Below, piece after piece: positions 1 to 9,335 of a stretch of 64,000 nt of DNA; the first letter of the stretch is position 1, and each line of letters starts with the position of its first letter. The notes under the pieces are model-generated. The model saw only the letters and a program-made list of their open reading frames with translations, was not told the DNA's origin and searched no databases. The DNA comes from Oikopleura dioica (taxonomy: Eukaryota > Chordata > Appendicularia > Copelata > Oikopleuridae): positions 7,688,501 to 7,752,500 of the forward strand of contig OU015569.1 of assembly GCA_907165135.1 (NCBI GenBank), read 5' to 3'. Position numbers and translations under genes: made by a program.

Positions 1-146
1 CGTCCCAAATCCATGGGTCATGAATACATCTAAGCAGGAGGTGCAGAATTTATGTCCATTTCCGCAAGACCCTTTCGACACACCTTTATTGCACTTGTTT
101 TCTACTAACTCACTGCAACAATAATACTCGAATCTTATTCAAAGAT
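1..146 (-). CDS. Partial Cys-rich exon running off the left edge
   Basis: On the minus strand an open frame follows a plausible acceptor (AATAAG) near 147 and continues to the window edge without a stop. It reads as a dense Cys pattern beginning FEYYCCSELVENKC and later GHKFCTSCLDVF, seven cysteines in about 48 residues, typical of a disulfide-rich extracellular module. I do not recognise the family. It would be an internal or 3' exon of a gene lying mostly left of the window. The call rests on frame openness and cysteine spacing only. Confidence 0.4.
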
Positions 147-270
147 ATGTGCCAATACCTGTCTGCGAGATTACCAATTTACTGACTTCATTGTTCCTAT
201 CATTCCGAAAATAAACTCGACCTTGTTAAATATATTTTTCGTTATGTAAACGAATATATTCACTGGCAGA

Positions 271-1847
271 ATGAGTGTCGAAAGGATGGAAACAAGTAGT
301 TCTGGAGATGGAAAAAAGGAGCTTACGGGTCGAGCTCGTCGTAAAATGTCAAAGATGTTGAAGCAACCAGCTTCAATCATTGTCGAGGAGGATTCTGACG
401 CGCGCTTGAACGTGTCTGAGGTTTGTTTTAGATCAAACATATTATCTAATACCAATAACTCAGCTTGTCGAAAAAAGAAGAAGTGAACTTGAAGCAATGT
501 TGAATATAATTCACGATCCACCATCAACAAGGTCTGCTTTGCAACGTATTTCCCGCTGCAAGCGCCGAAGGGCTTCCGCTCACAATCTGAAGAGGCTCCC
601 CAAAAGCGTCCGCACTTTGATTGTGACGAACGAGTATACTGAACGAGCGGGGTATGAGTTATTAAGGAATATGTTATGAATCTATTTAATTCAGTTTGAA
701 ATCATACAAGCGCAGAAAGCTTGCAAAGCGTGAACTACTTTTCAAAGAAGGGAATCAATCTGAAAACGTCAACACGCCTAGTCGGCTTGCCACACATGTA
801 TGGTTTGCTAAGCGGTTTCACATGATTGTTAAATTTGGATGGCATCTTCCTCTATGTCCTACTGAGAAAAAGCTCAAACATTGCATGAAAATCTGCGCTG
901 GAAAAGTGCCTGGAACAGTTGGATTTGACTTTTCTTTCATCAAAAAAAGGGACGACGAACAGGAGAAGAATCTATCGAGAATGATTCTGATCGGAACGCT
1001 TGCGGAAGAGATGTGTGCGAACTCGAAAGTAGTTGTCGATCAAGAGTTACAAGCGGGTTATGTTATCGCCTACATGGAAAATGAAAATGCCACGAAATTC
1101 ATAACCGAACTAATCATGTCAAAAAGTAATTTGCGATTTTACTTTACGATGTTAAATATTCTTCAGATGGGCATGTGGGAGGATTGGAGCTTTGGCAGTT
1201 ACACAGATGCGCCCGTGGGAGTTTAACATTCCCCGATGACTTCCCTGATTGTGAGGAAGGAAGGAAAGTAATCAAGGCTGAACTAGGGCGTATAGACACT
1301 CAATACCGGCGAAAGTAAAGGGAGAATCTTTATATCGATAATCTACTGCGGGATAAATTTCCAACGCAGCCCTGCTGATTAAATATTTATACTTCATCCC
1401 GAATGAAAGCCAAAAGGAAAGAACAAATTCTTGAGCGTTAATCTTCTTGAAAATGTGGAACGCTCTCTCCCATCACCTCCTGGGGTTAAAATTGATGATG
1501 GAGATCCAATAAAACAAGTTCGACTCATCGCTCATGGAAGGGGAAGACCGGAGAAGTTCGCTGTTGTTGCTTCGTATCCATCAAACGTTCCAGAGTACGA
1601 TGTGTATTCAGTTTTGGACACGAAAAAGCCGATTACCGGCGATTTCAATGGGATAGGCTTTGTTACTTCTGTATCCCAGGATATAACAGCTGGGGTCAAC
1701 GTTGGTATCGCTACGATTAAATCGACGATTGCTGCTTGTAGGCCGGAGAAAGTTATTTATCGAAATTTGCACTGGAATCACTGGAGGGTTGCGAAAGTCG
1801 AGTATATAGAAACTGGGGACGATCTCTCCTTTCACCTATTAAAATAA
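271..1847 (+). CDS. POP1: POP1, RNase P/MRP protein subunit
   Basis: POP1 is the largest protein of RNase P and RNase MRP, which process tRNA 5' ends and pre-rRNA in nucleus and nucleolus. The N-terminal part carries the family signature RSALQRISRCKRRRASAHN, followed by a basic segment and THVWFAKRFHM, close to the HVWHAKRFHM of animal POP1. A POPLD-like segment reads GHVGGLELWQLHRCARGS then FPDDFPDCEEGRK. The last exon (about 1407-1847) ends like POP1, with IGFVTSVSQ and an RVAKVEY end. Introns that restore the frame are 421-463, 652-694 and about 1126-1166, all GT-AG and 41-43 bp. One junction between about 1290 and 1417 is unresolved: no canonical GT donor joins the POPLD exon to the last exon in frame, so either a non-GT intron or a lesion lies there. 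It is short for the family (human is about 1,000 aa), mostly through loss of the central linker. No gene overlaps it; the integrin gene converges from the right. Confidence 0.85.
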
Positions 1848-2072
1848 ATTCTTACGCTTGAAGACGTGCGTCTTGATAGAATTAAGTATCTGTTTGATGC
1901 AAAATTCTAGGGAAAGAATGTTAAGTGCTGATTTATTTGAAGATAGAAAGGTGAATGCTTTACATAAGAATTTGTGCTGTTTTTTTACAGCACCATGCTG
2001 GTATAGCAGTTTCAGGCAGTTACAGTAGTGATCAACTCAATTTCAAAGTTTAGATTAATTTTGAGGTCGTTA

Positions 2073-5000
2073 TTAGAATGCGGAATGTTCTGTAACGGGT
2101 TCCGTGTAGAGTGGATTTTGTTTGTACTGGTTCGCCTCTAGCGCTTTCTTGTGATCCAGATACTCTTTCCTGAGAAAACATTTTCAAAAATGATAATTGA
2201 TGTGTACTGACCTTCGGTAGTACCAGATCCCAAACCATGAAATAAGCAAGATAATCAAACCAATTACCAGAAAGGCAAGGAATACCAAAATACTTAATGA
2301 AGCTGCATTGATAGGGAACAAATTGCAATCTGGAGCTCCAATAATAATGTTTGATTCGGTCTTTTCGTCATCGTTCTTTCGTGCTAAATAATTAATTTGG
2401 AGTTTTCACCAAGATGGAAAATCTTACCCATAAAGGCCTCTAATGTGCAGGATTCCCCATCGACTATCGTCATATATGTACATCGCTGCATATCATTGCC
2501 TTCTTCCTGGACTTTTGACTCTTCAGTAAAATGAAGCGGTGCATTCTTGAGAACATAGGAGCCATCTTTCCTCATTTGCAAGTCTTTGAAATCATCGGGG
2601 CATTTATTACCACACTCTTCTCTTACGACGAAATCACTCCCATCTTCCAAAGAGTTTTGGTCTTTTGCCGCATAGAGACAGAGTGCACAATCTATGGAAA
2701 CTGTCCTGTCTGATGTTGATAGAGAAATTTGTACCTTGAATGGTATCACATGTATCAATGTAAGTTTGGCAGTTATCGTTGGGGTCGTAGTATCCGAAAC
2801 TGGTTTGTTTACATCTGCAAACTCCACATTCACATTCTCCATTTCCAGCACATTCAACGCCACCGACCATACAGCCACTCACGCTAAACTCAACGTCATA
2901 AGAAGTGATTATGATTCACGAATGTGGGCAAATTTTACATACTCGCTACTACAAGCGCAATCTTTGCCTTCCCATCCTTCATCACAGGCGCAAAGGGTGC
3001 TTTTACAATCGCAAGTTCCATGTCCGGAACATTCCATACCGCCCGTGCTTGGGCAAACACTTGTATCACACTCACAGAACTCGCCATCAACTCTAAATCC
3101 TGTGTCTTCCTTGTTACATGCACATTTCCCGCATTCGCATGTTCCTTTTCCAGAACACAGACTGAGTTCTAACAAGAAGTCTTCTGAAAGCAAGAAATAT
3201 GTGACTTGCTGATGATGGTTTTTCTTACCTATAGGTGGTGCACAATGTTCAAGGTCCTCTGCTATGTCATTAGAATCAGCACACTCACACAACGCTCCTT
3301 CGAACCCTTCATCGCACGCGCACTCTCCGCAGTGATATTTTCCATTTTGACATTTTATATACGATGGTGGGTTGCTATCACCTTGGCAGTCACAGTGATT
3401 GAGGAAGTGAATTCCTGCATGTGTTGTTTCATCTGTCCCGAAAATAGAAAACTCTTGTTCGAAGGGCATGCAGTCCCCTTCTGGGCAGTCTTCATTCCAA
3501 GTGTATTCGATCATGAAGTTTACTTTTTCTTTCTTTGCGACTTTTTCACAGAGGCATTTGTTGATATCTAAATTACATCAGTTTGATTCTGATTCCATCA
3601 ATTACCTTCGCATTTGACGTAATCCTCATCTTTTCCGCATTTTTTGTAAACGACAACGTGCAAGTGATCAGGGTGATTTGCAGAGCCTCTGAGAAGAACT
3701 TTCTCCGCCATTTTTTCATACGCGGCGACAATCATATCGATAGCTTCCCCATATTCATTTTCGCCTCCGTTGCTTGACAATAAGCCTGCTTCAGCATTTG
3801 GCAAGATTTTCGCAAGTTCCTTGTATGCGTCGAGAGGATTTACTTGATTGTTGCTGCTTGGAATCGTCAGGAAATAAATTCCGACTCCACTTCCCTCAAC
3901 GGCTTCATAGATTTGGCCGATAGATGGATAATCAATATTAGTCTCATAAAAGGGCCAGTTTGCGCCCTTGTGACATTGACCGTCATTTGCATTGAAGAGT
4001 CCACCAATAAGGCCGTCGCCCGCTGCTTTGTAAGACGCATCGGTTGTGACAACAAGAAGTTTGAAGGCGCCGCTGTGCCACCCAACACCGCTGTCCCGTT
4101 CGCAACGAATACTTTGAAGAATTGCGTCGAGCACCGCTTCAGACGGGTCAATGTTATCTGACGTGCTCATCGACGTGAGATCTTTCTTCGTCCTTTCTAC
4201 GTTCGACGTCAGTCGTGAAGTAATATCAAAGGTGAAAGTGGGACTGCATATTCGATTATTTCCGTCTCTGGCGCAAGGATTCTTAATGTGAGCTGGATGA
4301 TCGTAGAAAAACGGCGCGACGGGGCGATCGACAAAAGCACCGAAGCCAATTCGAAATTGGTCATCATTTCGGGAGTCATCATTGTTCGGGTCGACTGCGA
4401 ATACCCTCATACGATCTACCAGCGTTGGAAAGAACTCTTTCACATAATTCATGTATTTTTGCATGGAGTCTTGGTTGGATTTAACTTTTTTTTACATAAA
4501 AATAAATAAGTTGGTCAAGAACCAAAAAAGAATTTTCTCTAGAAGACACTCAAATAGTTTTGACAAAAACTTTTCACCTTCAGTTCGCGAGTAAGCATAG
4601 CCAGGTTGCAGAATTTCTAGGTTACTTGAATTTCGTGAAATCCCTGCGTGAAAGGTCCAACAAGTAGAATAGATCAATGTTCGCATACTCAGGCCGGGTG
4701 AATTCCAGAGAGACATTATACGGGAAATTTCTTCTCAAGGTTATGTTAACTTTACGAGGCATAAGAGACTGCTCCATGGGATCGATGTAGTCCGTGTCCG
4801 ACTTCGGCTGGATAAATGTCCGGCAATTTCCGGGCGCGTTTCTAGAACGACATCGGACCTTGTTAACTTTTTTCAATTCGTTCTCGTCCAGAGGGTCACT
4901 ACACCAGATGCAATCGGGATCCACTTTATTACATTTCATAATTTTAATTATTAGTTATTCTAATTATAAAAAGTCTTTTGTTTTCAAATAAATTAAAGCA

Positions 5001-5136
5001 ATAATTTTATTTTTGAAAGGTTTCCTGCCATACACTCTTCGCAAGATGTAATTGTAGCATTTTGGCAAGTAGAACTGGCAAGTATTGTCTTCAAAGATAG
5101 TAGGAGTAAGACCCAGCGACCATAACTCTCCCACAT
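2073..5136 (-). CDS. Integrin beta subunit
   Basis: Type I membrane adhesion receptor subunit that pairs with an integrin alpha chain. From the start at 5136 there is a signal peptide (MWESYGRWVLLLLSLKTILA), a PSI domain (SCEEC... DCIWC), a beta-I domain with IDLFYLLDLS and RIGFGAFVDRPV, Cys-rich I-EGF repeats (about 2640-3514; CSGKGTCECGKCAC, CSGHGTCDC), a transmembrane helix near 2270-2310 (SLSILVFLAFLVIGLIILL) and a cytoplasmic tail with NPLY, the talin-binding NPxY motif. The stop is at 2073-2075. Two junctions are non-canonical. A GC-AG intron at 4470-4647 joins DLS to HSM and so rebuilds the MIDAS D-x-S-x-S. A GA-AG intron in the PSI domain gives C-MAVDPD-C with the usual six-residue spacing. 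The membrane-proximal tail has KEYLDHKKALE in place of the usual HDRREFAKFE. Family is certain; which beta paralogue cannot be told. Confidence 0.93.
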
Positions 5137-5811
5137 GCTTTTTTCGCTCGGCGCTCTCTCTCTTTCTTATCTTGTCTCTTTACTCCTTGAAGATTCGTGA
5201 TCTGGATAGCGCGACCAGCTTGTTTATGACCGTTTTTGAGTACTTTTGAGGAATAAAAATAAAAAATCTAACCGGAACAGCCCAAGTTGAAGATTTTAAC
5301 GATCCATTGTAGCTCTATCGAGCTGCTTGAGCGCCTTTTTTATCCATTGTGACTCAGAAAGATGATTGCTCCGGGCAGTGGCGCGCATTCACTGGAATGT
5401 CGCCTCGAAAAAAGAGTTGCTTTTTTTGGCGATGGCCCTGGCTTCTTACTCGACTGCAATAAATTTAGTAATGAATGCGCCTGCATGAATCACACCAACT
5501 CTCAGCTGGGGTTCTCTTCGTTGATTTCATTGCTTTCGGATTCAAACTAACTTATTCACGTTATCTGCTTATTCAGAATCGTGGAAAGTAAATTTTTACT
5601 TCTCGCTTTATTATCTCTATAATTGAATTTATGTTATAAATTTACCAAGGTGAAAAATGAAAAAGCACACTGAACAAAATCGGCAACAAGAAAGAGATTT
5701 ATTTTCTAATGCTGTTTAAAATTACTATTTGAAATTGAAACTAAGTTTTGCTTTACAAAAATCTATAAAGAAATTTTACCTTGTTCTCATACAATCAATA
5801 TTTTCAATAGA
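5137..5811. other. Intergenic, shared upstream region of divergent genes
   Basis: This 675-bp stretch separates the integrin beta start (minus) from the small tail-anchored gene (plus). It includes a CT-rich run at about 5150-5190 and otherwise AT-rich sequence. A 62-codon open frame at 5362-5550 has no recognisable motif and I do not call it a gene. It probably holds the two promoters, but no defined element is visible. Confidence 0.5.
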
Positions 5812-6075
5812 ATGGTAAACCAAGACGAACAAGAATGCGAATTCTCAGAAGACTACCGTCAAATGGCAGCTGAAATCAACCGCATGAGAGCAAGTCTCAA
5901 TTCAATGCAAAAGCAGGCCGAGGAAAAAAGAAGAGGAATGACTCGTGAAAGGTAAAGACAGTACACTTTTTCGTAACTCACCAAATTTCGAAGAGCAACA
6001 ACGATCGAAATTGCCGTTTGGTCCTGCATCGTCGTCGCCCTCATCGGCTCTCTTATCTCGAAATACTTTCAATAA
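5812..6075 (+). CDS. Small tail-anchored membrane protein
   Basis: Two exons (5812-5951 and 5994-6075) joined by a 42-bp GT-AG intron give a 73-aa protein. The first 47 residues are hydrophilic, charged and helix-prone (CEFSEDYRQMAAEINRMRAS, then AEEKRRGMTRER), a likely short coiled coil. The C-terminal 26 residues form one hydrophobic helix (IEIAVWSCIVVALIGSLI) ending in SKYFQ. That is the layout of a tail-anchored protein of ER or mitochondrial outer membrane. I do not recognise the family. The stop lies 92 bp before the next small gene, so the two probably share a transcript. The start follows an AG|aATG acceptor, as in other genes here. Confidence 0.65.
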
Positions 6076-6167
6076 CTGTCAAAATGCAATCTATTTTTTA
6101 TTTACCAAAAAGCACTCTTTTTATCCTTTTTTCAATTTTTACTTTTAGAGACTCTTAATTTCAGAAC

Positions 6168-6284
6168 ATGATTCGGGTGAATTTAAGCGTTTATTTAAAA
6201 CTGTTTATTTTCGCATTTGTAGCTGGATATTTCTCATATTACCTCGGTAGAGTTCTGGCAATGCTCACATCCCCTCCCCGCTAA
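6168..6284 (+). CDS. 38-aa single-pass membrane microprotein
   Basis: A continuous 38-codon frame starts just after a TTTCAG acceptor (6159-6164, trans-splice-like) and ends at 6282-6284. It encodes one hydrophobic helix with a basic N-terminal side: MIRVNLSVYLKLF then IFAFVAGYFSYYLG, ending LAMLTSPPR. Size and layout resemble small integral membrane or respiratory-chain assembly microproteins, but I cannot assign an orthologue. An AATAAA signal follows at about 6331. Its position right behind another tiny membrane-protein gene suggests a two-gene operon. Small ORFs arise by chance; the acceptor, spacing and hydrophobic profile are the support. Confidence 0.5.
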   Translation: MIRVNLSVYLKLFIFAFVAGYFSYYLGRVLAMLTSPPR

Positions 6285-7281
6285 CATTCTTTCACCTGCG
6301 CTGTATCAACATTGTTCCATTTTTCGCACAAAATAAAGTATTTTTTCACACTTTTGCTTCTTCATTCTTGTATCTAAGCTTGAAGATCATTTGAAAATCA
6401 ACAAGGAAAGGCTGTCTGACAGTGTCTCTATCTTTGACAGAGACGGCGTCTTAGGTCGCTGAGATGCCAGGACAGTTTCTGAAAATGATCATTTAGCATC
6501 GGAAATCACTATTTGGGACCTATATTGACCGGTGCAAGCAACTATAAGAAGGCTGTAAGGCTTAATCTTTGGGCAACCTTGATTTACTAGTAGATGTGCA
6601 TTGGTACGAGTAAGAATCTCCATTTAAACTTTTGATAGTACAGCAAATTCGTGTTAATTGGCTGCGTGACACTATTTTTCGGTTCCTTAATAAATTTAGA
6701 TTTTGGACTAAGGCCAATTGGTGTACAGCAGCTTCATCGCGCAACAGCTTCAGGTAACCTGACGTAACTTACTTCGGTCGATCCGACGTAATTCTTGAGC
6801 CCAACCACGACCTTTTTCCGACTTAAAGATCACTGGATCGCTGTCAATAGCAAGCCTGTCAATAACATCTGGAAATGAACTCTTTACGCGAAAAGAATTA
6901 GCTCTTTTGGGTTTACTTTCGAACCCGAAACAGGGTCAATTGCTGACGAACCTAAGAAACATCTCGAAAATGATCCGGGCGAGTCGCATTTTCAATATTG
7001 AAACGAGAACACCCCGATTAAGAGCTCAAAGCTACGGTTTTAAGAAAAGAGGTTATCTTTCATGTCTTCAATTGATGAGAGGCGGTGGGTGCGAAACTAT
7101 CGGTATTTTTCGATGGCCGGAAAAAAATCCGTGAGAAGACTTTAATTAACTTTCGATTATGTTCCTATTCTCAAGTGTGTCGGATAGAATAAGCTTTCCG
7201 ATCTGAATCCAGTAGATTTGGATGAACCTTCTTATGACCTCTGTAAGAGTTTGCGTCCCTGTTATGCAATTTCTCCGCCCC
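6285..7281. other. Gene-free region
   Basis: About 1 kb with an AATAAA poly(A) signal for the preceding small genes near 6331 and no frame that looks coding. Short open frames at 6562-6744 and 6907-7134 have no recognisable motif or plausible splice structure. It ends at the left TTAA boundary of the inverted-repeat element. Confidence 0.5.
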
Positions 7282-8127
7282 TTAAGGGTGTCCCCAACGA
7301 TTTTTTTGAAACAGGATCAACTTTGAGTTAATAATTCTACTAAACGGATACTTTTTACACAAGAAATCAATTTGAATATTATTATTTGGACCCTTCTTTC
7401 TGCATTAATCGAGACCGATTTTGTAGATTTTGATCCGTTAATCCCCTACCGCCGCTTCAAAGAAGGTCGACTTCTGTAATCTCGGGTAACTTTGAGATCG
7501 TTTTTCTCAAAATCTACTCGTTCAAATCTCAAATTTCGAAAAGAATTATGTTGCTTGAACACTTCTCTCTGCATTAATCGAGACAGATTTTTTATAATTA
7601 TATCAAATGCATATATAAATATACAATATATAAAATGATGATTTTAACAAAATTTGAACCAAATATTAAGGCTCTTCTCGCTTGATTTTTTCTCCGAATT
7701 TCAGTTTGAACATAGTTCGATCCTTCAACAAGGCTCCCATGAGCTCAGATTGTCCACCGATAAGTAGGTTAATCCCCTTTTCCGGCGCCAAAGCGTAGGT
7801 GTTTTCGAGTTTTGGCGCGCTCTTACAATAAGTAAAATTCATCGGATCTTTTTGAAAATGGTATCAGCAGAAAGGAAATTTTTCAAGCTTTCAGGAGATA
7901 TATAATTTGCTACACTTAATTGAGAATTTCAAAATAGCCATTTTCACAGTGCATTTCTATCGAAGGCTAATGCATTAGCGCGCTTATAGAAAAAGCCATA
8001 TCTCGAGAAGTAGATAAGATATTGAAGATCTGAAAAAAGGTTCGGAATCAGAATTTCCTAAATAAGAAGAAAAATTTGAGTCACCGAATTAGACAGTCTC
8101 GGCCTCGATCGTTGGGGACACCCTTAA
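7282..8127. mobile_element. TTAA-flanked non-autonomous DNA transposon (MITE-like)
   Basis: An 838-bp segment (7286-8123) begins GGGTGTCCCCAACGAT and ends with its exact reverse complement ATCGTTGGGGACACCC. It is bounded on both sides by TTAA (7282-7285 and 8124-8127), the target-site duplication of piggyBac-type transposons. The perfect inverted match runs to 22 bp if the TTAA and the outer CC/GG are counted. No transposase-like frame lies inside, so it would be non-autonomous. Internally a motif of about 25 bp (TCTGCATTAATCGAGAC followed by A/C GATTTT) is repeated directly near 7400 and 7570. Family assignment from the TTAA site and TIRs is inference; piggyBac ends usually begin CCC, whereas these begin GGG. 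Confidence 0.65.
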
Positions 8128-8538
8128 GGACCCAACTTTTCTGCGGCTTGACATAGCTTTTTTGCTGTTCAGAGGCATCGAGAGAAATTTTCTTCGTAGA
8201 ATCGGTTGTTTTTATTTGAGCCGGGCGGTGCTCAGAAGAGACTCGCTGGAGCGGCTCGAGCTCGCCAGTCCAGCGAGCTACTGATGACCCCGAAATCGAG
8301 TTCGCCACTCATTATGTAAAGATTTCCGAGTCTATCACTTACGTAAGAGGGGATCGAGCCAATCACACTTCGTTGGCCGCTGGTATTCGCCTATTACGTC
8401 ACTATGCTGTAACTTGTTGAATAAAAATGACCCTCCTTTTCTTATGCTACCATTTTTCCCTTAAAAAACCTCTGAGAAAGAAACCTCTGAATAAGAAAAA
8501 TAAAACCACTCAAAGTCGAAATCCGTCCACTGCAGAAG

Positions 8539-8868
8539 ATGTCGTCGAAGACTGCCAGCCCAACGAAAGAGAAATTCACACCTTCCGCAAGACCGCTCAA
8601 ATGCAAATTCTGTACGTTGAGTAATCGTCGAAAATTGCCGTTCTTAACTTTATCCATAGGTTGGCGGAGATTTAAATACAGAGACTGCCTGACAGACCAC
8701 ATGCGCAGGGATCATCTACAGACGATCATGAACTCGATCATTGAGCGAAAGAAGAGCCAGCTGAGCCAGTCGGGTGGTCTCCTCGTCATCGAGCAGCACG
8801 AGATCGAGGCGGAGCTAGACGAACGCAAGCCTGTCCGCGTCTCTGTCATCAAACGTCTTCCCAACTAA
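8539..8868 (+). CDS. Single C2H2 zinc-finger protein
   Basis: Removing a 39-bp GT-AG intron (8621-8659) yields a 96-aa protein. It has a Ser/Thr/Lys-rich N-terminus (SSKTASPTKEKFTPSARP), one classical C2H2 finger (KCKFC, then RRFKYRDCLTDHMRRDH; spacing C-x2-C-x12-H-x4-H), then a charged helical tail with IERKKSQLSQSGG and a C-terminal KRLPN. Only the spliced form gives correct finger geometry, which supports the intron. The start lies directly after an AG acceptor (GCAGAAG|ATG). It is probably a small nucleic-acid-binding or protein-interaction finger; no orthologue is recognised. Confidence 0.65.
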   Translation: MSSKTASPTKEKFTPSARPLKCKFCTLSNRRKLPFLTLSIGWRRFKYRDCLTDHMRRDHLQTIMNSIIERKKSQLSQSGGLLVIEQHEIEAELDERKPVRVSVIKRLPN

Positions 8869-9335
8869 CTTTCTCCCGAACAACTGACTCATCGGTCCAC
8901 GAAGATAAACTGAAGAGATCAAACTAAAACTATCATCTGCATTTCACCGCAACTGCCTCTTTCAAGATTCCAAATCTGCAGTCAAAAATACAAAGAATAA
9001 ACTATCATTCACTTCTTTACCCCTGCGCTTGATTTTGTAAATATGAAATCATGGAGGAGTCAAGTCAAACACGCTTCTTGTTATATATTAAATAATAATA
9101 TATTTCACATAAATGTACAGTCAGAAGGTCTGAAAGGGATTGTGTAGCAGTGTATTAGGTTGAAGAGATCAACCTTTGTCAATTGTTATTTTAAGTCGGG
9201 CTCCAATAGCAAATGAGCAACCGTAAAACAGATATATAAATAAGCAGATATTCTGAAGGGAGATAAATTATCTCAGATAATTCTTTGATTGAGCAGCAGT
9301 TCGATAATGTACAAAAAAGGGCCGTATTCTTCTTT
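8869..9335. other. Intergenic 3' ends of converging genes
   Basis: This holds the 3' flanks of the C2H2 gene (AATAAA at about 8996) and the fucosyltransferase-like gene, which converge here. The sequence is AT-rich, with no further coding signal. Confidence 0.5.

Noticed and set aside
171..530. Minus-strand 119-codon open frame opposite POP1 exons
   Set aside because: It overlaps clearly coding POP1 exons on the plus strand and has no motif; it is an antisense shadow.
2694..3212. 172-codon plus frame opposite the integrin EGF repeats
   Set aside because: Antisense to certain integrin coding sequence; its Ser/His richness mirrors the Cys-rich codons.
6905..6935. TTCGAACCC word resembling a tRNA T-loop
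   Set aside because: No matching A box, acceptor stem or cloverleaf around it; no tRNA was found in the window.
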